DNA of 11,679 nt. Source: an uncultured Phaeodactylibacter sp. (GTDB lineage Bacteria; Bacteroidota; Bacteroidia; Chitinophagales; Saprospiraceae). Both the position numbers and the translations under genes were made by a program. Location of the stretch: assembly GCA_913062745.1 (NCBI GenBank), contig CAJXXJ010000051.1:1-11679 (forward strand), in the 5' to 3' direction. Below are positions 1 to 6,663 of this stretch, piece after piece (within the stretch, counting starts at the first letter, position 1; every line of letters begins with the position of its first letter). Under the pieces are notes generated by a model. That model did no database searches and was not told the origin of the DNA. It was given only the letters and a program-made list of their open reading frames with translations.

Positions 1-702
1 CATGGCTTTGTCGCTGCAGCGCTTAAACTCCTCATCGCTGAGCGTTTGGCAATCCGGGCCAAAGAATGCAGCGGGGCGGTCTGTCGGAAAGGCATCCGCC
101 AGGCGCTGCACCGGTTTTTCCTGATAGATTTCTTCAGACAGGAGCTCTCCTTCCCGGTACTGCCGTTCCGCCAACAGCGTCCCATCGGCAGCGTAGGCCC
201 GGTAGGGGCCATCGAGCAGCCCTTCTCTGCGGTAGTATTCCTTTAGCTTATCGCCGGCTTCCGTGTATCCGGTGTATCGGTAGGCTTTCTCCCGGGCATC
301 GTAAGTGGACGATTCCTTCAGTGCTCCGCTGCCATCATAGTAGTCCTTCCAGACACCGGTGCGCTCGCCCTGATTGTAGTAGCGCTCTTCCCAAAGGGTC
401 CCATCGTCGTACCAGCGCATCTGCCTGCCGTGGAGGAACTTCTTATTCCGTTCCGGCCGCGTATAAGTTTCCAGGTCGGTTAAAGCTTTGCCCGGGACAA
501 AATACTGTTTGAAGATGAACAAACTGTCTGCGGTGCGCTCCCAACTCGTATAGTAGGTGCTCTGCAACAGCACAGAGCCTTCTTCGACCTGTTTGGCAAA
601 TTTGTTTTTGTAGGGGCCGGTATTCTGCAGCCCGGCCGTAGACTGATAGTTGCAGGCGGCGCTTAGCAGGCCCAGCAGCAACAATGTGAAAAAGGGTTTC
701 AT
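1..702 (-). CDS. MORN-repeat lipoprotein, 3' end outside window (paralog of the next gene)
   Basis: This is an open reading frame of 234 codons starting with ATG at 700-702 and running without a stop off the left edge, so the C-terminus is missing. The product starts MKPFFTLLLLGLLSAAC, a lipoprotein signal with the putative lipidated Cys at 17, so it probably sits in the outer or inner membrane facing the periplasm. Residues about 90-190 contain MORN/YwqK-like units (RWYDDGTLWEERYY, GPYRAYAADGTLLAERQY). The start is chosen because it gives the signal peptide directly. It lies 36 bp after the stop of a clear paralog: both share CNYxSxAG after the lipobox, STYYTSWERTAD, RWYDDG and a late Cys-Ser-Asp block (CSDKAM against CSDRAL). 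In the paralog that block immediately precedes a TonB C-terminal domain, so one is expected here beyond the window. This copy has one more MORN segment (about 152-190). Specific function is unknown. Confidence 0.85.
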   Translation of the reverse strand, partial: MKPFFTLLLLGLLSAACNYQSTAGLQNTGPYKNKFAKQVEEGSVLLQSTYYTSWERTADSLFIFKQYFVPGKALTDLETYTRPERNKKFLHGRQMRWYDDGTLWEERYYNQGERTGVWKDYYDGSGALKESSTYDAREKAYRYTGYTEAGDKLKEYYRREGLLDGPYRAYAADGTLLAERQYREGELLSEEIYQEKPVQRLADAFPTDRPAAFFGPDCQTLSDEEFKRCSDKAM

Positions 703-738
703 GTGTAAGAGCTTATGTGGTGTTAGCAATAAACACTT

Positions 739-1581
739 TTACTGCAATCGAAACTTAATCGGCATAGTAAACTGTACGCGTACCGGTTCGCCGTTTTGAG
801 TGCCCGGCTTCCAGCGGTCTAACGTCTCCACCACCCTGCGGCATTCCTGTGCGATGGGCTCGCTGATGCCGCGAATGACCTGTATATTCGAAATACTTCC
901 GTCCGGCTCGATGGCGAAACGGATAACAGCGGTGCCTTGCTGCATGGCATTCCGGGCAGTAGCCGGGTAGCGGATGTTTTTGTACAGCGCAGTGAGCAGA
1001 GCCCGGTCGCTGCATTGCTGGAAAGCTTTGCCCTCCATGCCACGGCACTCGGGGGCGTAGAAGGCGGGCAGTGTTTCCGTCGTTTCCCCGGCTTCGGACA
1101 AGCGGCTCTTTTTTTCTACCGGCAGGCCATCTTCATCGTATCGCGTCACGATATACATTCCAAGCGTAGAGTCGAATTTGGACTCGCTTTCCAGCATGCC
1201 GGTCTCATAGCTCCATTCTTTCCATTCGGGCAATTTCTTTCCATTTTCGTAATAGTGCTCCCAACGAAGCCTGCCGTCATCGTACCATCTTTTGCTTGGA
1301 CCATCAAGGTATTTGGGGTCACGTATAGGTTTGCTGTAAGAAATATAGTCGGTAAGGGTATTGTGCGGCGTGTAATACTGCTTAAACACATAATGCCCGT
1401 CGGCCGTGCGTTCCCAGCTCGTATAGTAGGTGCTGCGGAGGTGCCCGGAGCCTTCGTCTATGCGGTCTGCAAATTTGTCGGCGTAAGGTTTGCTGTGTGC
1501 GAGAATGCCGGCAGAGGTATAGTTACAGCTGATAAAGGCAAATAAAAGGATAAACAGTACGAGGAGTAGAGAGATTTTCAT
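739..1581 (-). CDS. MORN-repeat lipoprotein with TonB C-terminal domain
   Basis: The 280-residue product starts MKISLLLVLFILLFAFISC, a lipoprotein signal with Cys19. The open frame continues upstream to a TTG at 1644, but the ATG at 1579-1581 places the signal peptide at the N-terminus and is preferred. Residues about 92-135 hold MORN/YwqK-like repeats (RWYDDGRLRWEHYYENG). Residues about 198-280 match a TonB C-terminal fold (PF03544 type): YPATARNAMQQGTAVIRF, then EPDGSISNIQVIRG, then W-K-P-G, NGEPVRVQFTMPIKF. Unlike a true TonB energy transducer, it has no uncleaved N-terminal helix and no proline-rich spacer, so an energising role with ExbB/ExbD is unlikely. The TonB-like domain probably acts as a periplasmic protein- or peptidoglycan-binding module. 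It lies 59 bp downstream of the permease gene and 36 bp upstream of its paralog, all leftward, suggesting one operon. Confidence 0.9.
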   Translation of the reverse strand: MKISLLLVLFILLFAFISCNYTSAGILAHSKPYADKFADRIDEGSGHLRSTYYTSWERTADGHYVFKQYYTPHNTLTDYISYSKPIRDPKYLDGPSKRWYDDGRLRWEHYYENGKKLPEWKEWSYETGMLESESKFDSTLGMYIVTRYDEDGLPVEKKSRLSEAGETTETLPAFYAPECRGMEGKAFQQCSDRALLTALYKNIRYPATARNAMQQGTAVIRFAIEPDGSISNIQVIRGISEPIAQECRRVVETLDRWKPGTQNGEPVRVQFTMPIKFRLQ

Positions 1582-1598
1582 GCGCTGTTGTTTTGCTG

Positions 1599-1626
1599 CT
1601 AAAATAAGGAAATTACGATTCATCAA
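1599..1626 (-). promoter_or_regulatory. Candidate Bacteroidota-type promoter for the TonB-CTD lipoprotein genes
   Basis: On the minus strand, TTG (1624-1626) is followed after 17 bases by TATTTTAG (1599-1606). The latter differs from the Bacteroidota -7 consensus TAnnTTTG at one defined position. The spacing fits the usual -33/-7 arrangement, and the box ends 17 bases before the chosen ATG at 1581. This is a by-eye match only. Confidence 0.3.
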
Positions 1627-1640
1627 CAAAACGAAAGGCC

Positions 1641-2405
1641 TCAAAACAGGTCAAACAACTTGGCTATAGCCAAAAGCACGACGACTACGAGCAGGCGGTG
1701 CGCCCAAACATTGGCCTGCTCAAAGCGCGAGGCGTAGTGCGCTGTGGCGTAGCCGCCTATGGTTTGCCCGACGGCCATCATCAGCCCCACCTTCCAGTCG
1801 ATAAGGCCCTGGTACTGGAAAATAAGGATAACAAAAAAGGTGTAGGCGCCCACTACAAAAATCTTTACCGCATTGGCATCCACCAGCGAGTAGCGGGCGT
1901 AGAGCACCATCACCGCCAGGAAAAACACCCCCATACCCATCTGTATGAAACCACCGTAGAAGCCGAGCGCCAGGAACAGCGGCGTAGACAGCCAGGGGTT
2001 AGTCGTTTTGTCGGGGTCGGTAGCGCGCAGCCAGCGCTTAGGCTTGACAAGAATGACGAAGAACATCACCACCATCAGCACCCGGAAGACTGATCGGAAG
2101 CTTTCATTGCTCACATTGACGGCCAGCAGTACGCCCGCCAGCGCCCCCGCCATAGTGAGGAGGATAGGCCGGCGGCTGCGGTAGAGGTCGAGCTTGCCGT
2201 TGCGGTAAAAGGCGATGCTGCCCGCCAGGCTTTGGGTGAAAATGCCGATGCGGTTGGTGCCGTTAGCCAGGTTGCCGGGCAGGCCGATGAGCTCCGTCAG
2301 TATCGTGAGGGTGATAGCGGAGCCATTGCCCGCAAGGGTGTTGACGCTGCCCGCGAGCATGCTGCCAAAGAGTACGATGAGGATTTCCTGCCACTCCAAT
2401 TGCAT
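1641..2405 (-). CDS. TauE/SafE (DUF81) family membrane permease
   Basis: The 254-residue polytopic membrane protein belongs to the sulfite exporter TauE/SafE family (PF01925), inner-membrane permeases thought to move sulfite, sulfonates or other small organic anions. The sequence shows several hydrophobic segments. The N-terminal half carries the family-like stretch SVNTLAGNGSAITLTIL and the short motif NGTNRIG. A second half begins near FLALGFYGGFIQMGMGVFF, the Y-G-G-F-x-Q-x-G pattern that repeats the family's internal duplication. The length is normal for the family. The frame stays open up to a TTG at 2462, but the ATG at 2403-2405 gives the usual N-terminus (MQLEWQEILIVLFG) directly before the first helix, and a perfect -7-like box sits 4 bases before it. 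It is the first gene of a leftward group with the two lipoproteins. The substrate cannot be told from the sequence. Confidence 0.92.
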   Translation of the reverse strand: MQLEWQEILIVLFGSMLAGSVNTLAGNGSAITLTILTELIGLPGNLANGTNRIGIFTQSLAGSIAFYRNGKLDLYRSRRPILLTMAGALAGVLLAVNVSNESFRSVFRVLMVVMFFVILVKPKRWLRATDPDKTTNPWLSTPLFLALGFYGGFIQMGMGVFFLAVMVLYARYSLVDANAVKIFVVGAYTFFVILIFQYQGLIDWKVGLMMAVGQTIGGYATAHYASRFEQANVWAHRLLVVVVLLAIAKLFDLF

Positions 2406-2409
2406 CGAA

Positions 2410-2417
2410 CAAAGATA
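2410..2417 (-). promoter_or_regulatory. -7 promoter element TATCTTTG, four bases before the permease start
   Basis: The minus strand reads TATCTTTG, an exact match to the Bacteroidota sigma-ABfr -7 consensus TAnnTTTG, and then TTCG and the ATG at 2405. No good -33 TTG lies at the expected distance (only GTT). If it is used, transcription would start at or within a few bases of the start codon, giving a leaderless or nearly leaderless mRNA. Confidence 0.4.
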
Positions 2418-2507
2418 ATTGCTGCCTGCTTCTATAGAAACCGTCCGTTCACAAAATGCCAAAAAAGCTTTTCGCCAAGCCAGTTACACTTATATACCAG
2501 GGCACTC

Positions 2508-2538
2508 TTGGTGATTGACAATAAAGGCAGTAACTTCA
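2508..2538 (+). promoter_or_regulatory. Weak candidate promoter for the Omp85 gene
   Basis: In the 206-bp divergent gap, TTG (2508-2510) is followed after 20 bases by TAACTTCA (2531-2538), which matches four of the six defined positions of TAnnTTTG. It would leave a leader of about 65-70 bases before the ATG at 2612. No hairpin or other regulatory element stands out in the rest of the gap, apart from a short 8-bp palindrome AGCATGCT at 2553-2560. Confidence 0.2.
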
Positions 2539-2611
2539 TAGCTGTATAAAAGAGCATGCTGTTCCGTGTTCCCCGAAAAATTCTCGCAACGAAAACAGAG
2601 CCCAACCTTCT

Positions 2612-4027
2612 ATGCGCATTAGCTTACTCCTCAGCTTACAATTATTGACAGGGGTATGCCTCTTCGGGCAGGCCACAGTGCCGGAGTATGTCTATGTGGA
2701 TAGCATATCGATTGCCGGTAATTATAAAACACGGGACTTCGTCATACTGCGGGAGATGAGCATCCGGGAAGGAGACACTATCCTGGTCGATGAGCTGTCC
2801 GGGCGCATCGCCCAAAGCGAACAGATGATCATGAATACCGGGCTGTTCAACCGAGCGGGTATCAGCTTCAAAGCCTGGGAGGGCGAAACCAACCGGGTAG
2901 AGCTGCTGGTGACGGTGGAGGAGACCTGGTTTTTGTATCCCATCCCAATCTTTGAGCTGGCCGACCGCAACTTCAACGTGTGGTGGGTGGAGCAGAACCG
3001 CTCCCTGAAACGCACCAACTACGGGATGGACTTTGCGCACATCAATGTTACCGGCCGCAACGACCGGCTGAAGGCTGCGGTGAAGTACGGCTACACCCGG
3101 CGTTACGAGCTGGCTTACAATATTCCGTACATCAATGAGGCTAAAACGCTTGGTTTCTCAGTGATGACCGATTATATCAGAAACCGGGAAGTCAACTATC
3201 AGACCCGCGACAACAAGCAGGAGTTTTTCGAGCAGGAAGACGATTTTGTGTACGCCCGCTTCCGTACACAGCTGGGGCTGGTGTACCGGCCGGCAGTCAA
3301 GAGTTTCCACCGCTTCACGCTCGGCTTTCAGCAGACACAGGTGGGGGAGGAAATCGCTAAACTGCACAACCCGGAGTTTTTTCTGGGGGGGCGCAGAAGC
3401 ATGCGCTTTGCATCTTTCCGCTACGAGTTTTTACAGGAAGGCCGCGATGTAGCGGCCTACCCCTGGGAGGGGTACTACCTCAGCGGTGAGCTGCTGAAGG
3501 AGGGCCTGGGCTTGTTTGGAGAGCGCGACGGCATGACCATCCGGGCCGGGGCAGGCAGGTACTTGCCGCTCAACCGCCGCTGGAGCATGGCGCTGGAAGC
3601 ACGCGGCAAGCTCTCCCTGATACGTACTCAGCAGCCCTACCGGGAAAACCGCGCGCTGGGCTTCGGGGCCGACCGCATCCGGGGCTATGAGTATTACATC
3701 ATAGACGGACTCGATATGGGCCTGCTTAAGAGCAGCCTCCGCTTCCGCTTCCTGGATAAAGCCCTCAATTTTGGTAAGCTGATGCCCATCGATGCGTTTA
3801 AGCGTATGCCTTTCCGGCTCCACCTGTCCTTCAATAGCGACTTTGGCTATGTCAACGCGCCCCATGCTTCTCCGGAGCTTAATAACTTTCTCAATAACCG
3901 TGCGTTGTGGGGCGGCGGCATAGGGCTGGATATCGTCCTCTACTACAATAAAGTCATACAAATAGAATACAGCTACAACGATTTACTGGAAAGCGGCCTG
4001 TTTTTGCATCTTAGTATGAATTTGTAG
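2612..4027 (+). CDS. Short Omp85/BamA-TamA family outer-membrane protein with one POTRA domain
   Basis: The 471-residue protein belongs to the Omp85 / bacterial surface antigen (D15) superfamily and is predicted to sit in the outer membrane. It begins with a signal peptide (MRISLLLSLQLLTGVCLFGQ, cleavage near residue 20). A single POTRA-like domain spans about 26-105 (VDSISIAGNYKTRDFVILRE ... GLFNRAGISF ... NRVELLVTVEE). The rest alternates in the manner of a beta-barrel and contains the superfamily's loop-6 signature as IRGY at 356-359 (GADRIRGYEYY). The protein ends in Leu rather than the usual aromatic residue (FLHLSMNL). BamA has about 800 residues and five POTRA domains, so this is not the main assembly factor. 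It could be an accessory insertase, a TpsB-like secretion pore or a lipid-related member. It is divergent from the permease gene and convergent with the T9SS surface protein, 34 bases apart. Confidence 0.88.
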   Translation: MRISLLLSLQLLTGVCLFGQATVPEYVYVDSISIAGNYKTRDFVILREMSIREGDTILVDELSGRIAQSEQMIMNTGLFNRAGISFKAWEGETNRVELLVTVEETWFLYPIPIFELADRNFNVWWVEQNRSLKRTNYGMDFAHINVTGRNDRLKAAVKYGYTRRYELAYNIPYINEAKTLGFSVMTDYIRNREVNYQTRDNKQEFFEQEDDFVYARFRTQLGLVYRPAVKSFHRFTLGFQQTQVGEEIAKLHNPEFFLGGRRSMRFASFRYEFLQEGRDVAAYPWEGYYLSGELLKEGLGLFGERDGMTIRAGAGRYLPLNRRWSMALEARGKLSLIRTQQPYRENRALGFGADRIRGYEYYIIDGLDMGLLKSSLRFRFLDKALNFGKLMPIDAFKRMPFRLHLSFNSDFGYVNAPHASPELNNFLNNRALWGGGIGLDIVLYYNKVIQIEYSYNDLLESGLFLHLSMNL

Positions 4028-4061
4028 TAATGCTGGTGTATTGACGCCGACTTGCCTTTTG

Positions 4062-6158
4062 CTACCTCAGTAGGCTTATTTCACCGGATAATCGCTGAAT
4101 CACTCCATCCGGGTATAGCAGTTCAGCGGACCACAGGTAAAGGCCCGAAGGTGCTTTTTCATTACCCCGGGATTTACCATCCCATCCCAATGCCGTATGA
4201 TTAGTCAGGCCGTCTTTTTGCTCCCATAGCATCCCTCCCCACCGGTCAAAAACCCTGAAATAGATCACTTCCACCTGAGATGGTGTCTGCAGCATAAAGA
4301 TGTCGTTCCTACCGTCATCATTAGGGCTGAAAGCGGTAGGCGCGTATACGGGCCGTTCCAGAGTAAGCTCAATTTCATCTTCGGCAATACAGCCGTTGTC
4401 GTCTTCAACTTGAAGCCTTAAGATAGCATCTGTTTGCGTCAGCGCTATTTCAGCCGTAGGGCAGGTGAAGCAAGATAAGGCTGAAGTATCCGTTGAATTC
4501 CAGAGATACTCAACAATAGGGCTTGAGTGCTGGATAACCGGGTCAAGAACGATGGTCTCCCCAAAAAGAATGGTCTGGTCCTGGCCTAAATCCAAAGACA
4601 ATTTATTCTCTTCAACTTCTACAGTGTAGTCCAATGACTCACAGCCAGTATTAACTGTTACATCGTAAAACCCAGCGCTGCTGACCCTCAAGGTGTCCGC
4701 TGTAGAGCCATTTTCCCAGAGGAACTCCAAGCCGGACGTGTTTTCGAAGGGCCGCAATATTAAAGGTGCGTCTTCACATTTTTCATAGGACAAAATAGGA
4801 TTTAGGGCTTCCAATTCCGTAACTGAAAAAGGTGTTGCATCATTGAAAGCAGGAGTGGGCAGGTAGTCGGAGAGTATGGATGTGCGCTCATCCCCCATTT
4901 CGCTCAGATTGACATCGTAGAGGCTGGCCTGGCAGGTGTAACTGCCTCCATCCATTTGTTCTGATATGGATAAACGTACAACGATACTATCTACTCCAAG
5001 CTTGGGCTGCAGATTTTTGATATCCAGCACATTGCTGCCTATCCCACCAATGTCTCCGCCGTAGGGGTTGTACAAGACTTCTTCTACCTCGACACCAAAA
5101 GGAAAGCTATCTCTGAAATTGACAGGGCTGGCGAGTATAAACTGGTTCATAAAAGCAAACTTGATCACCGCTTCTGTAGTTTGGCACTGCCGCAATTCCT
5201 CCTGTCGCAGCTCTTTTTCCAGTGCGACCGTCATCGGGCAAGAGCAGCCATCGTATATCTTTGCCGTATCGCTAGGGGGCGTAAAGGGATATACATGAGC
5301 GATAGTGCCAGTGCTTTTGTCAAATTCATATAGATAGCTCCCGCTAAATTGGTTATACATATCATGCGCAACCCCATACAGCCGGTTGAATGAGTCAAAA
5401 AACAACCCATTTGGCCTACGACTATCATAAGTAGCGTGAAAGTCTATGATCGGGTAGCTCGTATTATCAACTATTCCGGTTTCAAGATCAATGGTTACCA
5501 GCCGCTTGGAAAAACCATCAAAGGAATATGCCAGGCCGGAAACAGGATCTACGGCTATGTCTGTCGATACAATGCCAATGGTATCGGAGTTAGCCGTAAC
5601 CTGCAGCAGGATGGTCTCGTCAAATTCATAATTCCCGGTTTCCAGGTTGATTTTGTGCAATAAATTAGGGCGAGTGGGGTCATAGCCCCCTCCTTGCGTA
5701 GGGAGCCTCTTCCTGTTTTCTAATAAGAGAAAATGCCGCTGATCGTTGGATACACAGCCAGAGAGTAATACAGAGCCGTCTTCAAGTTCAGGGTCAGCAA
5801 CTTCTGACAATGAAAATGCTCCTGATTTGCTTAGCGTAAATAAGTCAATAGAATAGATATCTTGATACAATATAGTTCCATAAAAAGTGCTATCCTTCCA
5901 ACGGTAGCCATAGGATTCCGGGTTCCATGATGGTAATGGTGTTTCTAATTCAACAATGGGATCCCCGGTAGTACTCATTCCATTTTCCCGGTCGATGAGG
6001 ATTGGATAGACATTTCCATTTCCAAAGCCGTTAATAACCATTAGCCGTCCATCACAAGGAATGGACTGGGCAGATGAAATTTCACAAGCAGCTGACAGGG
6101 CAAGGAGAACAAGAATCTTAATACAGCAGCTGTAGGTCAAACGAGTACACCAAGTCAT
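4062..6158 (-). CDS. Secreted surface protein with type IX secretion (CHU_C/type B) sorting domain
   Basis: This 698-residue protein should be exported by Sec and then by the type IX system to the cell surface or medium. The N-terminus has a signal peptide ending near SSAQ (residue 31). The frame extends to a TTG at 6164, but the ATG at 6156-6158 is the better start. Residues about 35-310 repeat D-x-x-T-G turns and short strands like a beta-propeller (resembling the DUF6923-type region seen in such proteins) and end with a CSCP motif. Residues about 455-515 and 518-600 look like Ig/PKD-type beta domains, the second with LSCFTCPTAEI and DDNGCIAEDE. The C-terminus, 606-698, is a classic gliding-motility-associated CTD: YAPTAFSPNDDGRNDIF, FDRWGG, WDG, PSGLYLW. 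Codon and base composition are much AT-richer than in the neighbours. The ligand or activity is unknown; adhesion or matrix binding is a guess. Confidence 0.9.
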   Translation of the reverse strand: MTWCTRLTYSCCIKILVLLALSAACEISSAQSIPCDGRLMVINGFGNGNVYPILIDRENGMSTTGDPIVELETPLPSWNPESYGYRWKDSTFYGTILYQDIYSIDLFTLSKSGAFSLSEVADPELEDGSVLLSGCVSNDQRHFLLLENRKRLPTQGGGYDPTRPNLLHKINLETGNYEFDETILLQVTANSDTIGIVSTDIAVDPVSGLAYSFDGFSKRLVTIDLETGIVDNTSYPIIDFHATYDSRRPNGLFFDSFNRLYGVAHDMYNQFSGSYLYEFDKSTGTIAHVYPFTPPSDTAKIYDGCSCPMTVALEKELRQEELRQCQTTEAVIKFAFMNQFILASPVNFRDSFPFGVEVEEVLYNPYGGDIGGIGSNVLDIKNLQPKLGVDSIVVRLSISEQMDGGSYTCQASLYDVNLSEMGDERTSILSDYLPTPAFNDATPFSVTELEALNPILSYEKCEDAPLILRPFENTSGLEFLWENGSTADTLRVSSAGFYDVTVNTGCESLDYTVEVEENKLSLDLGQDQTILFGETIVLDPVIQHSSPIVEYLWNSTDTSALSCFTCPTAEIALTQTDAILRLQVEDDNGCIAEDEIELTLERPVYAPTAFSPNDDGRNDIFMLQTPSQVEVIYFRVFDRWGGMLWEQKDGLTNHTALGWDGKSRGNEKAPSGLYLWSAELLYPDGVIQRLSGEISLLR

Positions 6159-6598
6159 AATCAAGGGTATTTATAAGTGGATCAGCCGTTTTGTGTGCAA
6201 TTCGCCAGTTTGTGTATAAAAAACAAAGATTAGAACACCTTTGGTATAGTGATCAAGACATAAACTTCTGTGGCGCTCGCATTGCGTTTAAACAAGGATT
6301 TGGAAATACAGATAATGAGGCATGGAGCACGAACATCAACAGCGCGGTCTTTACTTTGGAAAAACTTCCATACCATTTGTACGATACAGTATAGGCAAAT
6401 ATATTATAGTGCACCATGAAAGTTTAGTTATTTAACATTTCAAATGGTTGCCGTCAAGTAAATGTAAATAGGTAAGGAAACTTATTCAATATCCTAAGAG
6501 TGTAAGCTGATGATCACCAAAATCAGCGCTCAGTTGTTACAGATTTTTGGTACATTCATGCCTGAAGAAACAAGCATTTTTTGAAAACTGCTCTTGCA

Positions 6599-6641
6599 CA
6601 GGCCCACACAGTGATGCCTGCACAGGCGTAGGTATGGCCTG
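6599..6641. repeat. Nested inverted repeats upstream of nadK
   Basis: CAGGCC (6599-6604) is the exact complement of GGCCTG (6636-6641). Between them GCCT (6616-6619) pairs with AGGC (6624-6627) around a four-base loop, extendable by one pair on the loop side and by a T-G wobble outside. Additional GCCTG copies lie at 6560-6564 and 6616-6620. The block ends 22 bases before the nadK start. It could be a weak cruciform, a regulator site or part of a leader; no T-run follows, so it is not a terminator. Confidence 0.35.
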
Positions 6642-6653
6642 AAAAACTATTCA

Positions 6654-6661
6654 TAACTTTC
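6654..6661 (+). promoter_or_regulatory. -7-like box TAACTTTC two bases before the nadK start
   Basis: TAACTTTC matches TAnnTTTG except for the final base and is followed by TA and the ATG at 6664. No TTG is found at the usual -33 spacing. If it is real, the nadK operon transcript is leaderless or starts within the first codons. Confidence 0.25.
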
Positions 6662-6663
6662 TA

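Larger units (their letters stand above)
6159..6663. other. AT-rich intergenic region without a recognised gene
   Basis: These 505 bases separate the leftward surface-protein gene from the rightward NAD kinase gene, so both promoters should lie here. The surface-protein side holds TACCCTTG (minus strand, 6162-6169), a one-mismatch -7 box three bases before its ATG. A 67-codon frame at 6191-6394 has no recognisable motif and no supporting start context, so I do not call it. The right end, 6599-6641, has nested inverted repeats described separately. No tRNA-like fold or intrinsic terminator was seen. Confidence 0.6.

Noticed and set aside
66..512. 148-codon plus-strand open frame near the left edge
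   Set aside because: It is antisense to the truncated lipoprotein paralog and rich in Arg, Pro and His, as expected of a shadow in GC-rich DNA.
937..1545. 202-codon plus-strand open frame
   Set aside because: It is antisense to the MORN/TonB-CTD lipoprotein, whose signal peptide and TonB motifs are clear; the plus frame has none.
739..1581. Annotation as a TonB energy transducer
   Set aside because: It has a lipobox instead of an uncleaved membrane anchor, no proline-rich spacer, and no ExbB/ExbD genes nearby.
1582..1644. N-terminal extension of the TonB-CTD lipoprotein to a TTG start
   Set aside because: It would put 21 residues before the lipoprotein signal and overlap the end of the permease gene; the ATG at 1581 gives a normal signal peptide.
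3431..3961. 176-codon minus-strand open frame
   Set aside because: It is antisense to the Omp85 barrel region, which contains the IRGY motif; the minus frame has no motif.
6191..6394. 67-codon frame in the AT-rich gap
   Set aside because: It has no family motif, no good start context and uneven composition; it is more likely promoter-region DNA than a gene.
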